From: Drancourtella massiliensis
GTDB lineage: Bacteria; Bacillota; Clostridia; Lachnospirales; Lachnospiraceae
Reading direction: 5' to 3'
Assembly (NCBI RefSeq): GCF_016900655.1
Contig: NZ_JACJKH010000016.1
Span: forward strand, 1 to 64,000
Length of the DNA stretch: 64,000 bases
Part shown: in pieces, positions 32,911 through 43,139 of the stretch
Numbering within the stretch: position 1 is the stretch's first letter
Layout: every line of letters begins with the position of its first letter
Made by a program: the position numbers and the translations under genes
The notes under the pieces: generated by a model
Databases searched by the model: none
Told to the model about the DNA's origin: nothing
What the model saw: only the letters and a program-made list of their open reading frames with translations

Positions 32911-34773
32911 CTACTCCGGCAGCATCTGTTCTTCCTGAGAGCTTTCTGTAAATAAACTTTCAAACTCTTCTCTGGAAATTTTTTCTTTTTCCAGAAGGAG
33001 AGATGCACACTTGTGTAATACGTCCATATGCTCATTTATTATTGTCTTTGCTTCTTCATAACATTCGTCAATAATTCGTTTCACTTCCTCATCAATCTTC
33101 CCTGCAACCGCTTCACCGTAGCCCCTTGTATGGGCAAGGTCTCTTCCTATGAAGACTTCGTCGCTGTCATTGTCATAATTGATCAAGCCGACCTCCTTTG
33201 ACATGCCGAACTTGGTCACCATCGCTTTTGCGAGGCTTGTAGCCTGTTTAATATCCTGTGACGCTCCTGTCGTAATGTCATCGAAGATGATTTCTTCAGC
33301 CACCCGGCCTCCAAGGGAAACCGTGATGTCCTGAAGCATTTTCCCTTTTGTGTTGAACATTTCGTCCTTTTCCGGAAGCGGCATCGTATATCCTGCCGCA
33401 CCGTTTCCTGTCGGAATGATGGAAACCGTATAGACCGGCCCAACATCCGGTAGGAGATGGAACAGGATCGCGTGTCCTGACTCATGGTAGGCCGTAATCC
33501 TCTTTTCCTTGTCTGAAATCACACGGCTCTTCTTCTCCGCGCCGATTCCGACTTTGACAAATGCCCGCCGGATATCCTCCTGTGTAATGTACATGCGGGC
33601 CTGCTTTGCCGCGTAAATCGCGCTTTCATTGAGCAGGTTTTCCAGATCCGCCCCGGTAAATCCGGCTGTCGTCTGCGCGATCTGCCGCAGATCAACGTCA
33701 TCTCCGAGCGGCTTGGATCTTGCGTGTACGGCAAGAATCTCAAATCTTCCCTGTACATCCGGACGTCCTACGAGAACCTTTCTGTCAAATCGTCCCGGAC
33801 GCAGGATTGCTGGATCCAGAATATCTACCCGGTTCGTCGCAGCCATGACAATGATGCCCTCATTGACTCCGAATCCGTCCATCTCCACAAGGAGCTGGTT
33901 CAGTGTCTGCTCTCTTTCGTCATGTCCGCCTCCCATACCGGTTCCTCTGCGTCTTGCAACAGCGTCAATCTCATCGATAAAAATAATACACGGTGCATGT
34001 TTCTTGGCATCTTCAAACAGATCTCTTACCCGGGATGCTCCGACTCCGACAAACATTTCCACGAAGTCTGAACCGGAAATCGTAAAGAACGGTACATCCG
34101 CCTCTCCGGCTACAGCCTTCGCAAGCAGTGTCTTACCTGTTCCCGGAGGTCCTTCCAGCAGTACTCCTTTCGGAATTCTCGCCCCTACCTGAATATATCT
34201 TTGAGGATTTTTCAGAAAATCCACAATTTCCTCAAGTTCCTCTTTTTCCTCTTTGAGTCCTGCCACATCATCGAATGTGACTTTTTTGTCTTTATCCGTA
34301 CTCATTCTGGCCCGGCTCTTTCCGAAATTCATTGCTTTGGCACCCGCTCCTCCGTCAGCTGCGCCGCTCTGTCTTCGCATAAATGCGAAAAGCAGGAAAA
34401 TCGCGCCTACCATAATGATCGTTGGAAGAATCGATGTCAGAAATACATTTTCACCCGGTACTTCACTTAACTCACAGCTGATTCCTTCACTTTCCAGATA
34501 ATTCTGTTCGTTCTGAACATTGGAAATATTGACATACCGGTATTCTCCGGAATCTTTCATCAAAAGTTCAACCTGACCCGTCGGAACTGCCTGATCCTGA
34601 TAGATGACAGCGCTTTCCACCCGGTTCCCTTCGACGGCCTCATGGTATTCATCCAGCGTCAGCGTCCTGCTTCTCTGCTGTGACTGATTGGTTACCCAGA
34701 AAGCAAGGAAGATCAGCACGATGAATATCAGTACTGATACGCTGCCGAAGCCTCTGTTCTTTTTATTATTCAA
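32911..34773 (-). CDS. ftsH: ATP-dependent zinc metalloprotease FtsH
   Basis: 620 residues. Two TM segments (about 10-27 and 112-132) flank a short extracytoplasmic domain. AAA module: Walker A GPPGTGKT (about 207-214), Walker B FIDEID, SRH with [20 protein letters not shown]; peptidase motif HESGH (about 430-434). It degrades membrane and regulatory proteins. Neighbours hpt and tilS are the conserved Firmicutes order. Confidence 0.97.
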   Translation of the reverse strand: MNNKKNRGFGSVSVLIFIVLIFLAFWVTNQSQQRSRTLTLDEYHEAVEGNRVESAVIYQDQAVPTGQVELLMKDSGEYRYVNISNVQNEQNYLESEGISCELSEVPGENVFLTSILPTIIMVGAIFLLFAFMRRQSGAADGGAGAKAMNFGKSRARMSTDKDKKVTFDDVAGLKEEKEELEEIVDFLKNPQRYIQVGARIPKGVLLEGPPGTGKTLLAKAVAGEADVPFFTISGSDFVEMFVGVGASRVRDLFEDAKKHAPCIIFIDEIDAVARRRGTGMGGGHDEREQTLNQLLVEMDGFGVNEGIIVMAATNRVDILDPAILRPGRFDRKVLVGRPDVQGRFEILAVHARSKPLGDDVDLRQIAQTTAGFTGADLENLLNESAIYAAKQARMYITQEDIRRAFVKVGIGAEKKSRVISDKEKRITAYHESGHAILFHLLPDVGPVYTVSIIPTGNGAAGYTMPLPEKDEMFNTKGKMLQDITVSLGGRVAEEIIFDDITTGASQDIKQATSLAKAMVTKFGMSKEVGLINYDNDSDEVFIGRDLAHTRGYGEAVAGKIDEEVKRIIDECYEEAKTIINEHMDVLHKCASLLLEKEKISREEFESLFTESSQEEQMLPE

Positions 34774-34791
34774 CCTTCCTTTTTCTCCTTT

Positions 34792-35319
34792 CTATTCTAC
34801 TCCTTCGACCACTCCGATATACGGAAGGTTCCGGTACTTCTGGTCATAGTCAAGACCGTAGCCGACTACAAATTCATCCGGAATATTAAAGCCGACATAG
34901 TCAACGTGAACATCTTTCACGCGGCGTTCCGGTTTGTCCAGAAGTGTACAGATATGCATGCTTTTCGGCCCTCTTTCGTTTAAAATTTTCATCAGATGAA
35001 AAAGCGTGCGGCCGGAATCGATGATATCCTCCACAATAATCACATCTTTCCCCTCAAGCGGTTCATCCAGATCCTTCACGATCTTTACCACGCCGCTTGA
35101 TTCCGTGCCTGATCCATAGCTGCTGACACTCATAAAATCCATGGAAACCGGAACTGTAATTCTCTTTGCAAGTTCACACATAAAAAAGACCCCGCCTTTC
35201 AGGACGCAGATCAGATGTACATGCTTTCCGGCATAATCTTCACTGATCTTCTTTCCAAGCTCCTCGATCCTTTGATTTACCTGCTCCTCCGGAACCAATA
35301 CTTTAATTGTCTCTGCCAT
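34792..35319 (-). CDS. hpt: Hypoxanthine-guanine phosphoribosyltransferase
   Basis: 175 residues. PRPP-binding loop VIIVEDIIDSGRTL (about 94-107), N-terminal VLKGGVFF, and C-terminal DYVGFNIPDEFVVGYGLDY. Salvages hypoxanthine and guanine. Its start overlaps the tilS end by 17 bases and ftsH follows, as in Bacillus; in Firmicutes the protein can also regulate ftsH expression, a link not tested here. Confidence 0.96.
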   Translation of the reverse strand: MAETIKVLVPEEQVNQRIEELGKKISEDYAGKHVHLICVLKGGVFFMCELAKRITVPVSMDFMSVSSYGSGTESSGVVKIVKDLDEPLEGKDVIIVEDIIDSGRTLFHLMKILNERGPKSMHICTLLDKPERRVKDVHVDYVGFNIPDEFVVGYGLDYDQKYRNLPYIGVVEGVE

Positions 35320-36691
35320 TTTTTTCTCCTCCGTAAATCTCTATTTGTACTATTTTTACTGTTCTTTCCGTAATCTGATACGCTTTATTCTGCCGGTACC
35401 CGACGATCCAGACGATCTCATTCCCGTCTGCAATCAGCGGAATTTCATCTCGTTTGCCGGCCGGAACCTTCTGATTAATAAAAAATTTCTTTAAAGTCTG
35501 ACGCTTTCCGTCTGCGGTGACCGTAATATAGTCACCCTCCCGGCGTGTCCGCATGACAAGTCTGCCTTTTATTATATCATAATCAAACCATTTCGTGTAG
35601 GGGGTATCTGGCCACTTTTCGCCCTCCCGGCGGTCAAAGACCTGCATTTTAAACCCGATTTCCGGTTTTTTCTCCAGCTGTTCTCCCATCTTCTCTTTTT
35701 TCTGTATCAATACTCCTTCGTATGTCCGAAGTGCTCTGACTCCGTAAGGAAGTGATAGGCTTCTCCCCGGCTGTTTTTCCATAAGCCCGTGGATATCCTG
35801 CACATGAACCGCCCGCAGATTTTTTTCACCTGCGCACACCTCGCAGAGTACAGAACGGATAACTTCCTCCCGGAACACCTTCGGAACTCTTTCCAGTTCC
35901 GCTTTCCGGATGAGCTTTCCGCCGTCTGTTTCCTTCACACATTCTTTAATATATGTTCCCGTTTCGGCTTCCATATATTCCCACAACTCAGACATTTTTT
36001 CCGCCATTCTGGAAATATGTTCTGCCGTTCCCGGATTGATCTCATTTAGTTCTTTCATGACTCTGTTGCGGATCCGGTTTCTTGTGTAAGCATCCTCCAG
36101 GTTGGTCGCGTCGATTCTCCACGGAATCCCCTGCTCTTTCAGCGCCGCCTCGATTTCTGCCTTTCCCACGCAGAGGAGGGGATGAATCAGTTCCCCGAAG
36201 ACCGGGAGAATCCCCCGCATCCCCTTTACCCGGCTTCCCCTGCATAGATTCATAATGACAGTCTCCGCATTATCGTCCTGATGGTGGGCAAACGCGATTT
36301 TGTCCGCATGCTCTTCCACCATCACCTTGCGCATGGCTTCCCGGCGGACTTCCCGGCCCGCCTCCTCCTGGGAGCATTTTCTCTTTTCCGCCTCTTTTGC
36401 CACATCAATCCGAAACACACGGCATGGGACGTTCTGCTGCCTGCATAGTTCTTCCACAAACCGTTCGTCCGCGTCGGCCGCCTCTCCCCGCAGCATGTGA
36501 TTGACGTGAACCGCTGTGACCCGGATTCCCATTGTCTTTTGCAGGCTCAAAAGTACAAAAAGCAGGCATACCGAATCAGCTCCTCCGGATATACCTGCAA
36601 CTATATGTTCCCCTCGCTCTATCATATTCCATCGTCTTAGATAGGATTCCACTTTTTTCTGCAATCCTTCCCGTTTTTTCTCTTCAGCCAC
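35303..36691 (-). CDS. tilS: tRNA(Ile)-lysidine synthetase
   Basis: 462 residues. PP-loop signature ISGGADSVCLLFVLL (about 29-43) with the ATP-binding SGGxDS, then the TilS substrate region (about 200-330) and a C-terminal domain (about 380-450, with RREGDYITV and LKKFFINQKVP). It makes lysidine at position 34 of the AUA-reading tRNA-Ile. It overlaps hpt, so the two are coupled, and follows spoIIE. Confidence 0.95.
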   Translation of the reverse strand: MAEEKKREGLQKKVESYLRRWNMIERGEHIVAGISGGADSVCLLFVLLSLQKTMGIRVTAVHVNHMLRGEAADADERFVEELCRQQNVPCRVFRIDVAKEAEKRKCSQEEAGREVRREAMRKVMVEEHADKIAFAHHQDDNAETVIMNLCRGSRVKGMRGILPVFGELIHPLLCVGKAEIEAALKEQGIPWRIDATNLEDAYTRNRIRNRVMKELNEINPGTAEHISRMAEKMSELWEYMEAETGTYIKECVKETDGGKLIRKAELERVPKVFREEVIRSVLCEVCAGEKNLRAVHVQDIHGLMEKQPGRSLSLPYGVRALRTYEGVLIQKKEKMGEQLEKKPEIGFKMQVFDRREGEKWPDTPYTKWFDYDIIKGRLVMRTRREGDYITVTADGKRQTLKKFFINQKVPAGKRDEIPLIADGNEIVWIVGYRQNKAYQITERTVKIVQIEIYGGEKNGRDN

Positions 36692-36750
36692 GTCGTTTTC
36701 TCCTGTATCTCTTTTTCTTCATCTTATATAATAATTCCGTAAAAAGCAAG

Positions 36751-38145
36751 TTATATTCTCCAGATTCCCACAACCAGCACGGTCATGTCGTCCATCGGCT
36801 CTTCCCCCGTCCACTCCAGCACCTGTTCCAGGATGTGGTGCGCCATTTCTTTCGGATTGTTCAGGCTTGTTCCTCGGATGATAGTGTCCAGAAGAAACTC
36901 CTGCTCCCCTACCGGAAGCGCATCCATGATGCCGTCTGTAATCATAATGACGAAATCCCCGCTCTGCAAATGCTTATGTACGCTCTGGATTTCCAGATCC
37001 TGAATCACCCCGAGGGGAAGATTGGTAGAGCAGATCCTCTCCACTCCATTTTGATGGCGGATAAAAGTTGTGGACGCCCCTGCTTTTAAAATATCCACGG
37101 TCCCCTCATACAGATCGAAAATGCTGATGTCAATGGTGGAAAAACGGATCTCCTCCCGGCCGATCACCAGCGCCGTATTCATCATCTCCAGAGCTGTCCG
37201 CGCCGGAAATCCCGCCTCCAGAAGTTCCTCCAGCATATCCACTACCATGGCGCTCTCCCGGTATGCCTCCTCTCCGGAACCCATGCCGTCAGAAAGAACC
37301 GCTCCCTGTTTTCCTGCCGGAAGCTCCATCATGGAAAAGCTGTCCCCGGAAATATCCGCACACCCCTTTCCGATCTTTGCCACTCCCTGAAGCGTATAGT
37401 AGTGCTGCATCTCCAGGAAAATAATGGTCGCATACTCCTGCCCCAGCGATCTTCTCTCGTCTTTTGCCGGCTCCATGATCCGTCCGGTGCAGGCCGACAG
37501 CACCCGTGCCAGTTCTTTCGTGCTGACGCACTGTCCTTTCCCCGCCTTTGCAGTCAGATGGATTTCATATCTTCCCTGCGGTGTCATCAAAAAGACCATG
37601 CTCAGTATCCGCATATTCTCGTTTTTCAGCTTTGTCCTGATCCGCTTTTCCAGACGCTCATCCGAAAAAATACTCGCGTCCAGCTCCCTTGTCGCATGCC
37701 GGATCAGTCGCGCAAAGGCGTCCAGTTCCACCGCGCATCCTTCTCTGCTCTGTACAATACGATTGGTCCAGAACATCGCCTGCTTGGCATCCTGAAATGT
37801 TTCCATCGTCTCACGTAGAAACCGCGGCGCCAGGATACAGTATCTTTGAAGCCTCTTTTTCAGATCCATATTCAGTTCCGCTCCGTATTCATCCGCAGTT
37901 TTTAAAATTTCATATACCATCTGATGCGTCCGCACCCTGTTTTCTCCCAGACACCAGGACCGGTTTTCACAGTTTCTGCACACGTTCTCAGATACCCTGG
38001 AAAACATTTCTTCCACCTCGCCGGAGGTAAACTGCCCTTTCCTTTCTTCCATTCTGAAAAACGTATCCGCCAGATGCTCCAGCGATCTCCCGAATTTCTC
38101 CATCTGCTCCACATAAGGATTCATCATACAACTCTTCTTTTCCAT
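36751..38145 (-). CDS. spoIIE: SpoIIE-family protein phosphatase without membrane domain
   Basis: 464 residues. C-terminal PP2C-like domain (about 255-460): SGDSFSMMELPAGKQGAVLSDGMGSGE with the metal-binding Asp-Gly-Met-Gly, MITDGIMD and PMDDMTVLVV. The N-terminal part (about 1-240) is soluble with a cysteine-rich CRNCENRSWC. B. subtilis SpoIIE has ten TM helices before this; none is visible here, which is common in Lachnospiraceae. Its place between divIC and tilS matches spoIIE. It should dephosphorylate SpoIIAA to release sigma F. Confidence 0.88.
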   Translation of the reverse strand: MEKKSCMMNPYVEQMEKFGRSLEHLADTFFRMEERKGQFTSGEVEEMFSRVSENVCRNCENRSWCLGENRVRTHQMVYEILKTADEYGAELNMDLKKRLQRYCILAPRFLRETMETFQDAKQAMFWTNRIVQSREGCAVELDAFARLIRHATRELDASIFSDERLEKRIRTKLKNENMRILSMVFLMTPQGRYEIHLTAKAGKGQCVSTKELARVLSACTGRIMEPAKDERRSLGQEYATIIFLEMQHYYTLQGVAKIGKGCADISGDSFSMMELPAGKQGAVLSDGMGSGEEAYRESAMVVDMLEELLEAGFPARTALEMMNTALVIGREEIRFSTIDISIFDLYEGTVDILKAGASTTFIRHQNGVERICSTNLPLGVIQDLEIQSVHKHLQSGDFVIMITDGIMDALPVGEQEFLLDTIIRGTSLNNPKEMAHHILEQVLEWTGEEPMDDMTVLVVGIWRI

Positions 38146-38204
38146 CTTCTGCCCCTTCTTATATCTGTATCGTGAAAAGACTTTGCCTGAATAGAATAAA
38201 AAAC

Positions 38205-38234
38205 AGCTTCGGGAAATCAGTCTTTCCCAAAGCT
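38205..38234 (-). terminator. Terminator between divIC and spoIIE
   Basis: 12-bp stem AGCTTTGGGAAA / TTTCCCGAAGCT (one G-U), short loop, followed by GTTTTTTATT on the minus strand. It ends the hup-to-divIC unit. Confidence 0.88.
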
Positions 38235-38259
38235 ATCTTCTGTGTGCAATGTCATATCA

Positions 38260-38586
38260 TTATTCCTCAGCTTTAAAGAGAATTTCATTCTCCTTTACCA
38301 TGCCGAGCTTGTCTCTGGCCGTATCTTCGACGTACTCATCCGTCCCTACATATTCTTTGTACTCTTCGATCTCTTCTGTGCGCTGCTTCTCTGCCTTCTT
38401 CTCTTTTTCCAGCTCTGTGATCTGCGCATTTTTGTCTTGCAGTTCAGCTCCGAGCGAAATGCTGTGCACGGTCGTCACCGCCGTAAGCACAAGCAGAATA
38501 CAGGATATAAATACAACGCTTCCTTTATATCTGGAAAACCGCGGTCCCTTCTGAGACGTGCGTGTTTTTTTCTTAAAAATCTTCAT
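38260..38586 (-). CDS. divIC: Septum formation initiator DivIC/FtsB family
   Basis: 108 residues. Basic N-terminus, one TM segment (about 25-44), then a coiled coil (about 48-75, LGAELQDKNAQITELEKEKK) and a C-terminal stretch with YVEDTARDKLGMVKENE. This is the DivIC/FtsB pattern for divisome assembly. Placed after yabQ and before spoIIE as in Firmicutes. Confidence 0.9.
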   Translation of the reverse strand: MKIFKKKTRTSQKGPRFSRYKGSVVFISCILLVLTAVTTVHSISLGAELQDKNAQITELEKEKKAEKQRTEEIEEYKEYVGTDEYVEDTARDKLGMVKENEILFKAEE

Positions 38587-38651
38587 CTTTACCTCACCGT
38601 AGATTCAGGTTGTTCCAGGTTATACATATAATAGTATCCTTTTTCCCACGA

Positions 38652-38987
38652 TTAATCAACTCTTTTTCCGTGTTTTCCAGTTTTTTTCTCAAAAATCTTT
38701 CCGCAGAACTTGCCGGTTTTTGACAAAACCGCAAAAAAGGCGACTGCTCCTGCCACAGTTCCCGCGATAAAGTACCACCGGATTTCTCCGGAACTTGTCT
38801 GAAAGATTTCGCCAAACAGATAGAATCCGCAAAACAGCCAGTACAGAAAATCTTCGGCGGAAACGACAATAGAATGATGCCGGATAATCCTCCGGAAAAG
38901 ACGCAGCACCTCATATACCCCACAGAGGAACATCCCTGAAAAAAATGCTCTTAAAAATGCATCCGCCTCGACTCCCAGCCCGCTCAT
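38652..38987 (-). CDS. yabQ: Spore cortex protein YabQ
   Basis: 111 residues from the ATG with AGGAGGCGGGCG upstream; an earlier start overlaps yabP. Three or four hydrophobic segments. The family pattern FLRAFFSGMFLCGVYEVLRLFRR and DFLYWLFCGFYLF is clear. YabQ is needed for cortex formation in Bacillus. It follows yabP. Confidence 0.85.
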   Translation of the reverse strand: MSGLGVEADAFLRAFFSGMFLCGVYEVLRLFRRIIRHHSIVVSAEDFLYWLFCGFYLFGEIFQTSSGEIRWYFIAGTVAGAVAFFAVLSKTGKFCGKIFEKKTGKHGKRVD

Positions 38988-38997
38988 CGCCCGCCTC

Positions 38998-39312
38998 CTA
39001 ATGGAACAGGCGCGCAAGAAGTTTTCCGCCCTGTTTGGTCGTCTGTTTCATATCTGAATATGTAATGCTGTCAATATTTCCGGAAAGGTCGACTTCTCCC
39101 TTTTCCAGACTGAGCCGGTTGACATGGAGGTCGCTCCCTTTCACCATCATCATCCCCTGTTCTGTCTCCAGGAGAATCTCATTCAGATCAAAGGACAGGA
39201 CATCCAGCACTCCGGTCACAAGACTTGTCTTTCTGTTATTGACAACCAGTTTGTGTGCTTTCCGGACCTGTGCCTCTTCTGTAACGCTCATCATACCGCT
39301 GCTCATCATCAT
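38998..39312 (-). CDS. yabP: Sporulation protein YabP
   Basis: 104 residues. Beta-rich with HKLVVNNRKTSLVTGVLDVLSFDLNEILLETEQGMM, the YabP/YqfC family, made under sigma E in Bacillus. It sits between the S4-domain gene and yabQ, the conserved order. Confidence 0.88.
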   Translation of the reverse strand: MMMSSGMMSVTEEAQVRKAHKLVVNNRKTSLVTGVLDVLSFDLNEILLETEQGMMMVKGSDLHVNRLSLEKGEVDLSGNIDSITYSDMKQTTKQGGKLLARLFH

Positions 39313-39411
39313 CTTCTCTCAACCTCTCTTTCGTTGTCAGCCTGTCTGCTTCTTCCAACGTGCTTCTGAGATATACTATGAATCCGCGCCCGCCTTTATT
39401 CCTTTTCTGAA

Positions 39412-39651
39412 TTAAATATAACGGAAAAGCTCTTTTGCCTCTTCCTTCTTCGTCGTATCCTGAATATCCAGTACTTCCGCCTTTACTGCTTTCGTGCCGA
39501 ACTGAATCTCGATCACGTCACCTTTTTTTACCTTTGTAGATGCCTTCGCCGGCTTGCCGTTTACCGTAACTCTGCCCGCGTCGCACGCTTCATTTGCAAC
39601 GGTGCGCCGTTTGATCAGACGTGAAACTTTTAAAAATTTGTCCAGTCTCAT
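39412..39651 (-). CDS. rqcP: S4-domain RNA-binding protein RqcP (YabO)
   Basis: 79 residues. It begins [33 protein letters not shown], the S4 fold, the Hsp15-like branch. B. subtilis RqcP (YabO) works with RqcH in ribosome-associated quality control, adding alanine tails. Position before yabP supports the name. Confidence 0.9.
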   Translation of the reverse strand: MRLDKFLKVSRLIKRRTVANEACDAGRVTVNGKPAKASTKVKKGDVIEIQFGTKAVKAEVLDIQDTTKKEEAKELFRYI

Positions 39652-39682
39652 AACTGCCTCCTGTATCTTTAATATAGTAACA

Positions 39683-39710
39683 AAATAGAGGGCCTGACAG
39701 CCCTCTATTT
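39683..39710 (-). terminator. Terminator between hup and rqcP
   Basis: 11-bp perfect stem AAATAGAGGGC / GCCCTCTATTT with a 6-base loop; the paired A/T end acts as the U-tract. It lies 16 bases after the hup stop. Confidence 0.82.
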
Positions 39711-39725
39711 CCGTTCATAAATATC

Positions 39726-40001
39726 TTATGCGTTGATTGCGTCTTTTAATGCTTTTCCAGCTTTGAATTTAGGAGCTTTGCAAGCTTCGATCTTCATAGT
39801 CTTTCCTGTCTGAGGATTTCTTCCTTCTCTTGCTGCTCTTTCGCTTACTTCAAAAGTACCAAATCCTACTAACTGGATCTTTCCGCCAGCTTTTAACTCG
39901 TCTGTTACAACGTCGATGAATGCTTTTAATGCTTTTTCAGAATCTTTTTTGGAAATTTCTGCCTTTTCTGCCACTGCTGCGATTAATTCTGTTTTGTTCA
40001 T
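39726..40001 (-). CDS. hup: Histone-like DNA-binding protein HU
   Basis: 91 residues, typical [54 protein letters not shown], the arm that bends DNA. Homodimer expected. Strong upstream terminator and its own transcription are likely. Confidence 0.96.
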   Translation of the reverse strand: MNKTELIAAVAEKAEISKKDSEKALKAFIDVVTDELKAGGKIQLVGFGTFEVSERAAREGRNPQTGKTMKIEACKAPKFKAGKALKDAINA

Positions 40002-40188
40002 AAATACTTATCCTCCTATTTTCCCGTTATAAAAGTATCTTTCTGATCTCTTATGATCTAACTTTCCAAACCCTTGATTTTCGTGGGCTATCTTCATTAA
40101 AAGTTATAACGGTTTCTTGTATATTTGTCAAGTGAATTATAGTGCTGCGCCCCTGTTTTCCGCAGGTTTCACAAAGTTTTCTGATATT

Positions 40189-41922
40189 TTAAAGCATATT
40201 GTCGATCATTTCCAGAACAGCTTTCCCAAGAGCCTCTGACTTGGCATCTGCGTCCTCAAGAGAAGTGCCCTTGATGCCATAGTAGAACTTCACTTTCGGC
40301 TCTGTTCCGGATGGTCTTACGCAAAGCCATGCGTCGTCTGTCAGATCGTAGTAGAGAACATTGGACTTCGGAAGTCCTGTTGCTGTCACTTCGCCTGTTG
40401 CCAGATCTTTGATCGTATCTGCGTTGTAATCACGGGCTTTTAATACCTGGTATTCTCCCACTTTGACCGGAGGATTATTCCTCAGCGTCTCAAGAATCGC
40501 CTGGATCTTTTCCAGTCCTTCGATTCCTTTCATTGTGATGGACTGGATGCTGTCCTTGTAGTAGCCGTATTTGTTATACATATCGATCATGGCATCCCAC
40601 AGTGTCTTGCCCTGTGTCTTATAGTAAGCCGCTGCCTCGCACAGTGCCATGGTTGCTACAATCGCGTCTTTATCTCTTGCATGGGTTCCGATCAGACATC
40701 CGTAGCTTTCTTCAAAGCCGAATACATACTCGCCCTTTCCTGTCGTTTCAAATCCGAGAATCTGCTGTCCGATGTACTTGAATCCTGTCAGAACTTCGAT
40801 CAGTCTGAGGCCGTATGACTTTGCAATGGCGTCTGCCATATTGGTCGTAACGATCGTCTTGATCAGGCAGCCGTCCTCCGGCAGTCCTTTTAACGCCTGT
40901 CTCTGACTGATCTCATATTCAGCAAGAAGGCATCCGGACATATTTCCTGTCAGCACCTTATACTCGCTGGACTTCGTATCTTTTACATAAACACCAAGAC
41001 GGTCAGCATCCGGATCTGTCGCAAGAACAAGATCTGCGTCCACCTCTTTTGCCAGTTTCAGTCCGAGTTCAAATGCCTCTTCGGATTCCGGGTTCGGGTA
41101 GGATACCGTCGGGAATTCGCCGTCCGGCAGCTCCTGCTCTTTTACTACATATACATTTTCAAATCCGAGCTCTTTTAATACTCTTCTTGCAGGGATATTT
41201 CCTGTACCGTGAAGAGGGGAATATACGATCTTGAGCTCTTTGCCGACCTGATCAATGGCATCCTGATGCAGTACCTGTTTTTTCAGCTCTGCGATATAAG
41301 CATCGTCAATCGCCGCTCCGATGACTTCGTAAAGGCCTGCTTCTTTGGCAGCCTCTTTGTCCATCGTCTTAACAGTGGCAAAATCTGTCACTGCCTTTAC
41401 CTCGTCCATGATACCTTTGTCGTGAGGAGGTGTAATCTGCGCGCCGTCCTCCCAGTATACTTTATATCCGTTGTATTCCGGCGGGTTATGGCTTGCTGTG
41501 ATATTGATTCCGGCAATGCATCCTAACTTTCTCACCGCGAATGAAAGCTCCGGAGTCGGTCTGAGACTTTCAAATACATAAGCCTTGATTCCGTTTGCCG
41601 CAAGGCAGAGCGCTGCTTCATCCGCAAATTCCGGGGACATCCGTCTGGAATCGTATGCAATCGCAACGCCCTGTGCCTGCGCACCTTTTCCGGCGATGTA
41701 GTTTGCCAGTCCCTGGGTTGCCTTACGTACCGTATAGATATTCATACGGTTCGTTCCTGCGCCGATGACTCCGCGGAGTCCTGCTGTACCGAACTCCAGA
41801 TCCTTATAAAAACGGTCTTCGATTTCTTTTTCATTGGATTCGATCTCTTTTAACTCTGCTTTTGTCTCAGCGTCAAAGTATGTACTTGTCAACCATTCAT
41901 CGTATTTTTCACGATATCCCAT
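40189..41922 (-). CDS. Phospho-sugar mutase (phosphoglucomutase type)
   Basis: 577 residues from the ATG giving MGYREKYDEWL, with AGGAGGTACAAAG upstream. Four-domain alpha-D-phosphohexomutase: substrate-phosphoserine loop in ITASHNPPEYNGYK (about 140-153), metal loop DPDADRLGV, sugar loop GFEESYG, and phosphate loop RPSGTEPK. It interconverts glucose-1-P and glucose-6-P, feeding the glgC/glgD pathway also in this window. Confidence 0.93.
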   Translation of the reverse strand: MGYREKYDEWLTSTYFDAETKAELKEIESNEKEIEDRFYKDLEFGTAGLRGVIGAGTNRMNIYTVRKATQGLANYIAGKGAQAQGVAIAYDSRRMSPEFADEAALCLAANGIKAYVFESLRPTPELSFAVRKLGCIAGINITASHNPPEYNGYKVYWEDGAQITPPHDKGIMDEVKAVTDFATVKTMDKEAAKEAGLYEVIGAAIDDAYIAELKKQVLHQDAIDQVGKELKIVYSPLHGTGNIPARRVLKELGFENVYVVKEQELPDGEFPTVSYPNPESEEAFELGLKLAKEVDADLVLATDPDADRLGVYVKDTKSSEYKVLTGNMSGCLLAEYEISQRQALKGLPEDGCLIKTIVTTNMADAIAKSYGLRLIEVLTGFKYIGQQILGFETTGKGEYVFGFEESYGCLIGTHARDKDAIVATMALCEAAAYYKTQGKTLWDAMIDMYNKYGYYKDSIQSITMKGIEGLEKIQAILETLRNNPPVKVGEYQVLKARDYNADTIKDLATGEVTATGLPKSNVLYYDLTDDAWLCVRPSGTEPKVKFYYGIKGTSLEDADAKSEALGKAVLEMIDNML

Positions 41923-41959
41923 ATCTTTGTACCTCCTGATTGGTCTTCTATGCTGTCTA

Positions 41960-42961
41960 TTATACACCACTCTTATCTAAATGGAAAGAAAATATCTGTT
42001 CTAAAAACGCCTTCTTTACCTCGTTCTGCTCAATGGAAAGCCGCAGTTTTTCGACACTTTTGGAAGAAATCCATGCTTTGTTGGAATTATAGTACGTGTT
42101 GGCGCATTTCCAGAATTTCTCCGGATAGGAAAGCCGGAGCGCAATGTATTCTTTTTCTTCTTCTCTGAGGGGATTGACCGCACAGTATGCCCGCAGAATC
42201 TCCGCACCGAGTTTTTCATTCCACTGATGCTTTTCCATAACTTTCCGGAGAAAATAATAAAGATCCGACGGCTGAATGTCTCTGCCCACATGTTCAAAGT
42301 TCACCACTGTCATGCCGTCCGGAGCAATCAGAATATTGTGGTAATTGTATTCTCCATGGACAAAACTTCCTTTTTCTCTGCTCTGTTCCATCAGCTGCCG
42401 GTAGGCCGAATCCTCAAGACGCTGCTCCACCCTGGCCGCCACGCAGTACATAGCCTCAAAATATTCCAGGAATCTGCTTTCAAACTCCCCTTTGATTGTC
42501 TTTTTCCGGATAAAATTCCATACTTTCTTCAGTTCTCTGTTATGTCTGCGGTACTCATCCACAAGATCCGGTTCCCGGAATCCTTCCCTGCACCGGGGAA
42601 ATTCCATCAGCCTGTGAACTTTGGCCAGCAGCTTTGCCGACTCCAGAATTTCCGAGTGTTTCCGGACGTCGCACTCTCGTCCCTGATACCACGCTTTCAG
42701 ATAATAAGATACCCCGTCCTCAGAGACTGTCAGAAACTCTCCTTCTTTATTCGGAATCAGCTCATCGCACTTCAGATGTTCCTGATTTTTCATCGCTTTA
42801 TGGATTTCATTCATAACTAAAATGCGCGGCTTTGATAATGCCGCCTGTTTCAAAAGCATCAGACCCCGATCCGTCTCACACAGGATGGCACCCCTCACTT
42901 TTCGGACATTGTCCACTTGTATCGGATATTGTTCCAGTACCTCTAAATCATAATCACCCAT
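41960..42961 (-). CDS. CotS-like kinase-fold spore protein
   Basis: 333 residues. Aminoglycoside-phosphotransferase-like fold: N-lobe with GLMLLKQAALSK, catalytic-loop equivalent HGEYNYHNIL (residues about 205-214) and a metal loop VVNFEHVGRDIQP. In active kinases these would read HGD and DFE; here the first Asp is Glu and the second is Asn, so activity is doubtful. The CotS/YutH spore family is known for this. It lies 37 bases upstream of the phosphomutase. Confidence 0.68.
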   Translation of the reverse strand: MGDYDLEVLEQYPIQVDNVRKVRGAILCETDRGLMLLKQAALSKPRILVMNEIHKAMKNQEHLKCDELIPNKEGEFLTVSEDGVSYYLKAWYQGRECDVRKHSEILESAKLLAKVHRLMEFPRCREGFREPDLVDEYRRHNRELKKVWNFIRKKTIKGEFESRFLEYFEAMYCVAARVEQRLEDSAYRQLMEQSREKGSFVHGEYNYHNILIAPDGMTVVNFEHVGRDIQPSDLYYFLRKVMEKHQWNEKLGAEILRAYCAVNPLREEEKEYIALRLSYPEKFWKCANTYYNSNKAWISSKSVEKLRLSIEQNEVKKAFLEQIFSFHLDKSGV

Positions 42962-43074
42962 AACTGCCCCCTGCCTTCTGATTCAATCGTCTTTCTAGCT
43001 TATGAATGCGGGGGATTAAATAGAACCGGTTCAATCATTCTCCATCAGTATGGCAGACAGAAGCTATACAAAGA

Positions 43075-43118
43075 GACAGCCGTGATAATGCTGGTGCACG
43101 CCAGCTATCACGGCTGTC
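43075..43118. terminator. Terminator hairpin between cca and the cotS-like gene
   Basis: 13-bp perfect stem GACAGCCGTGATA / TATCACGGCTGTC with an 18-base loop that itself folds (CTGG/CCAG). T-tract on the plus strand; the minus-strand side has TCTCTTTG. It lies just after cca. Confidence 0.8.
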
Positions 43119-43139
43119 TTTTTGTTTTGTATCTTTGTA

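Noticed and set aside
30837-33035. Longer GH13 start (732 codons)
   Set aside because: The extra N-terminal residues overlap ftsH and are not family-like; the ATG at 32885 has GGGAG at the right distance.
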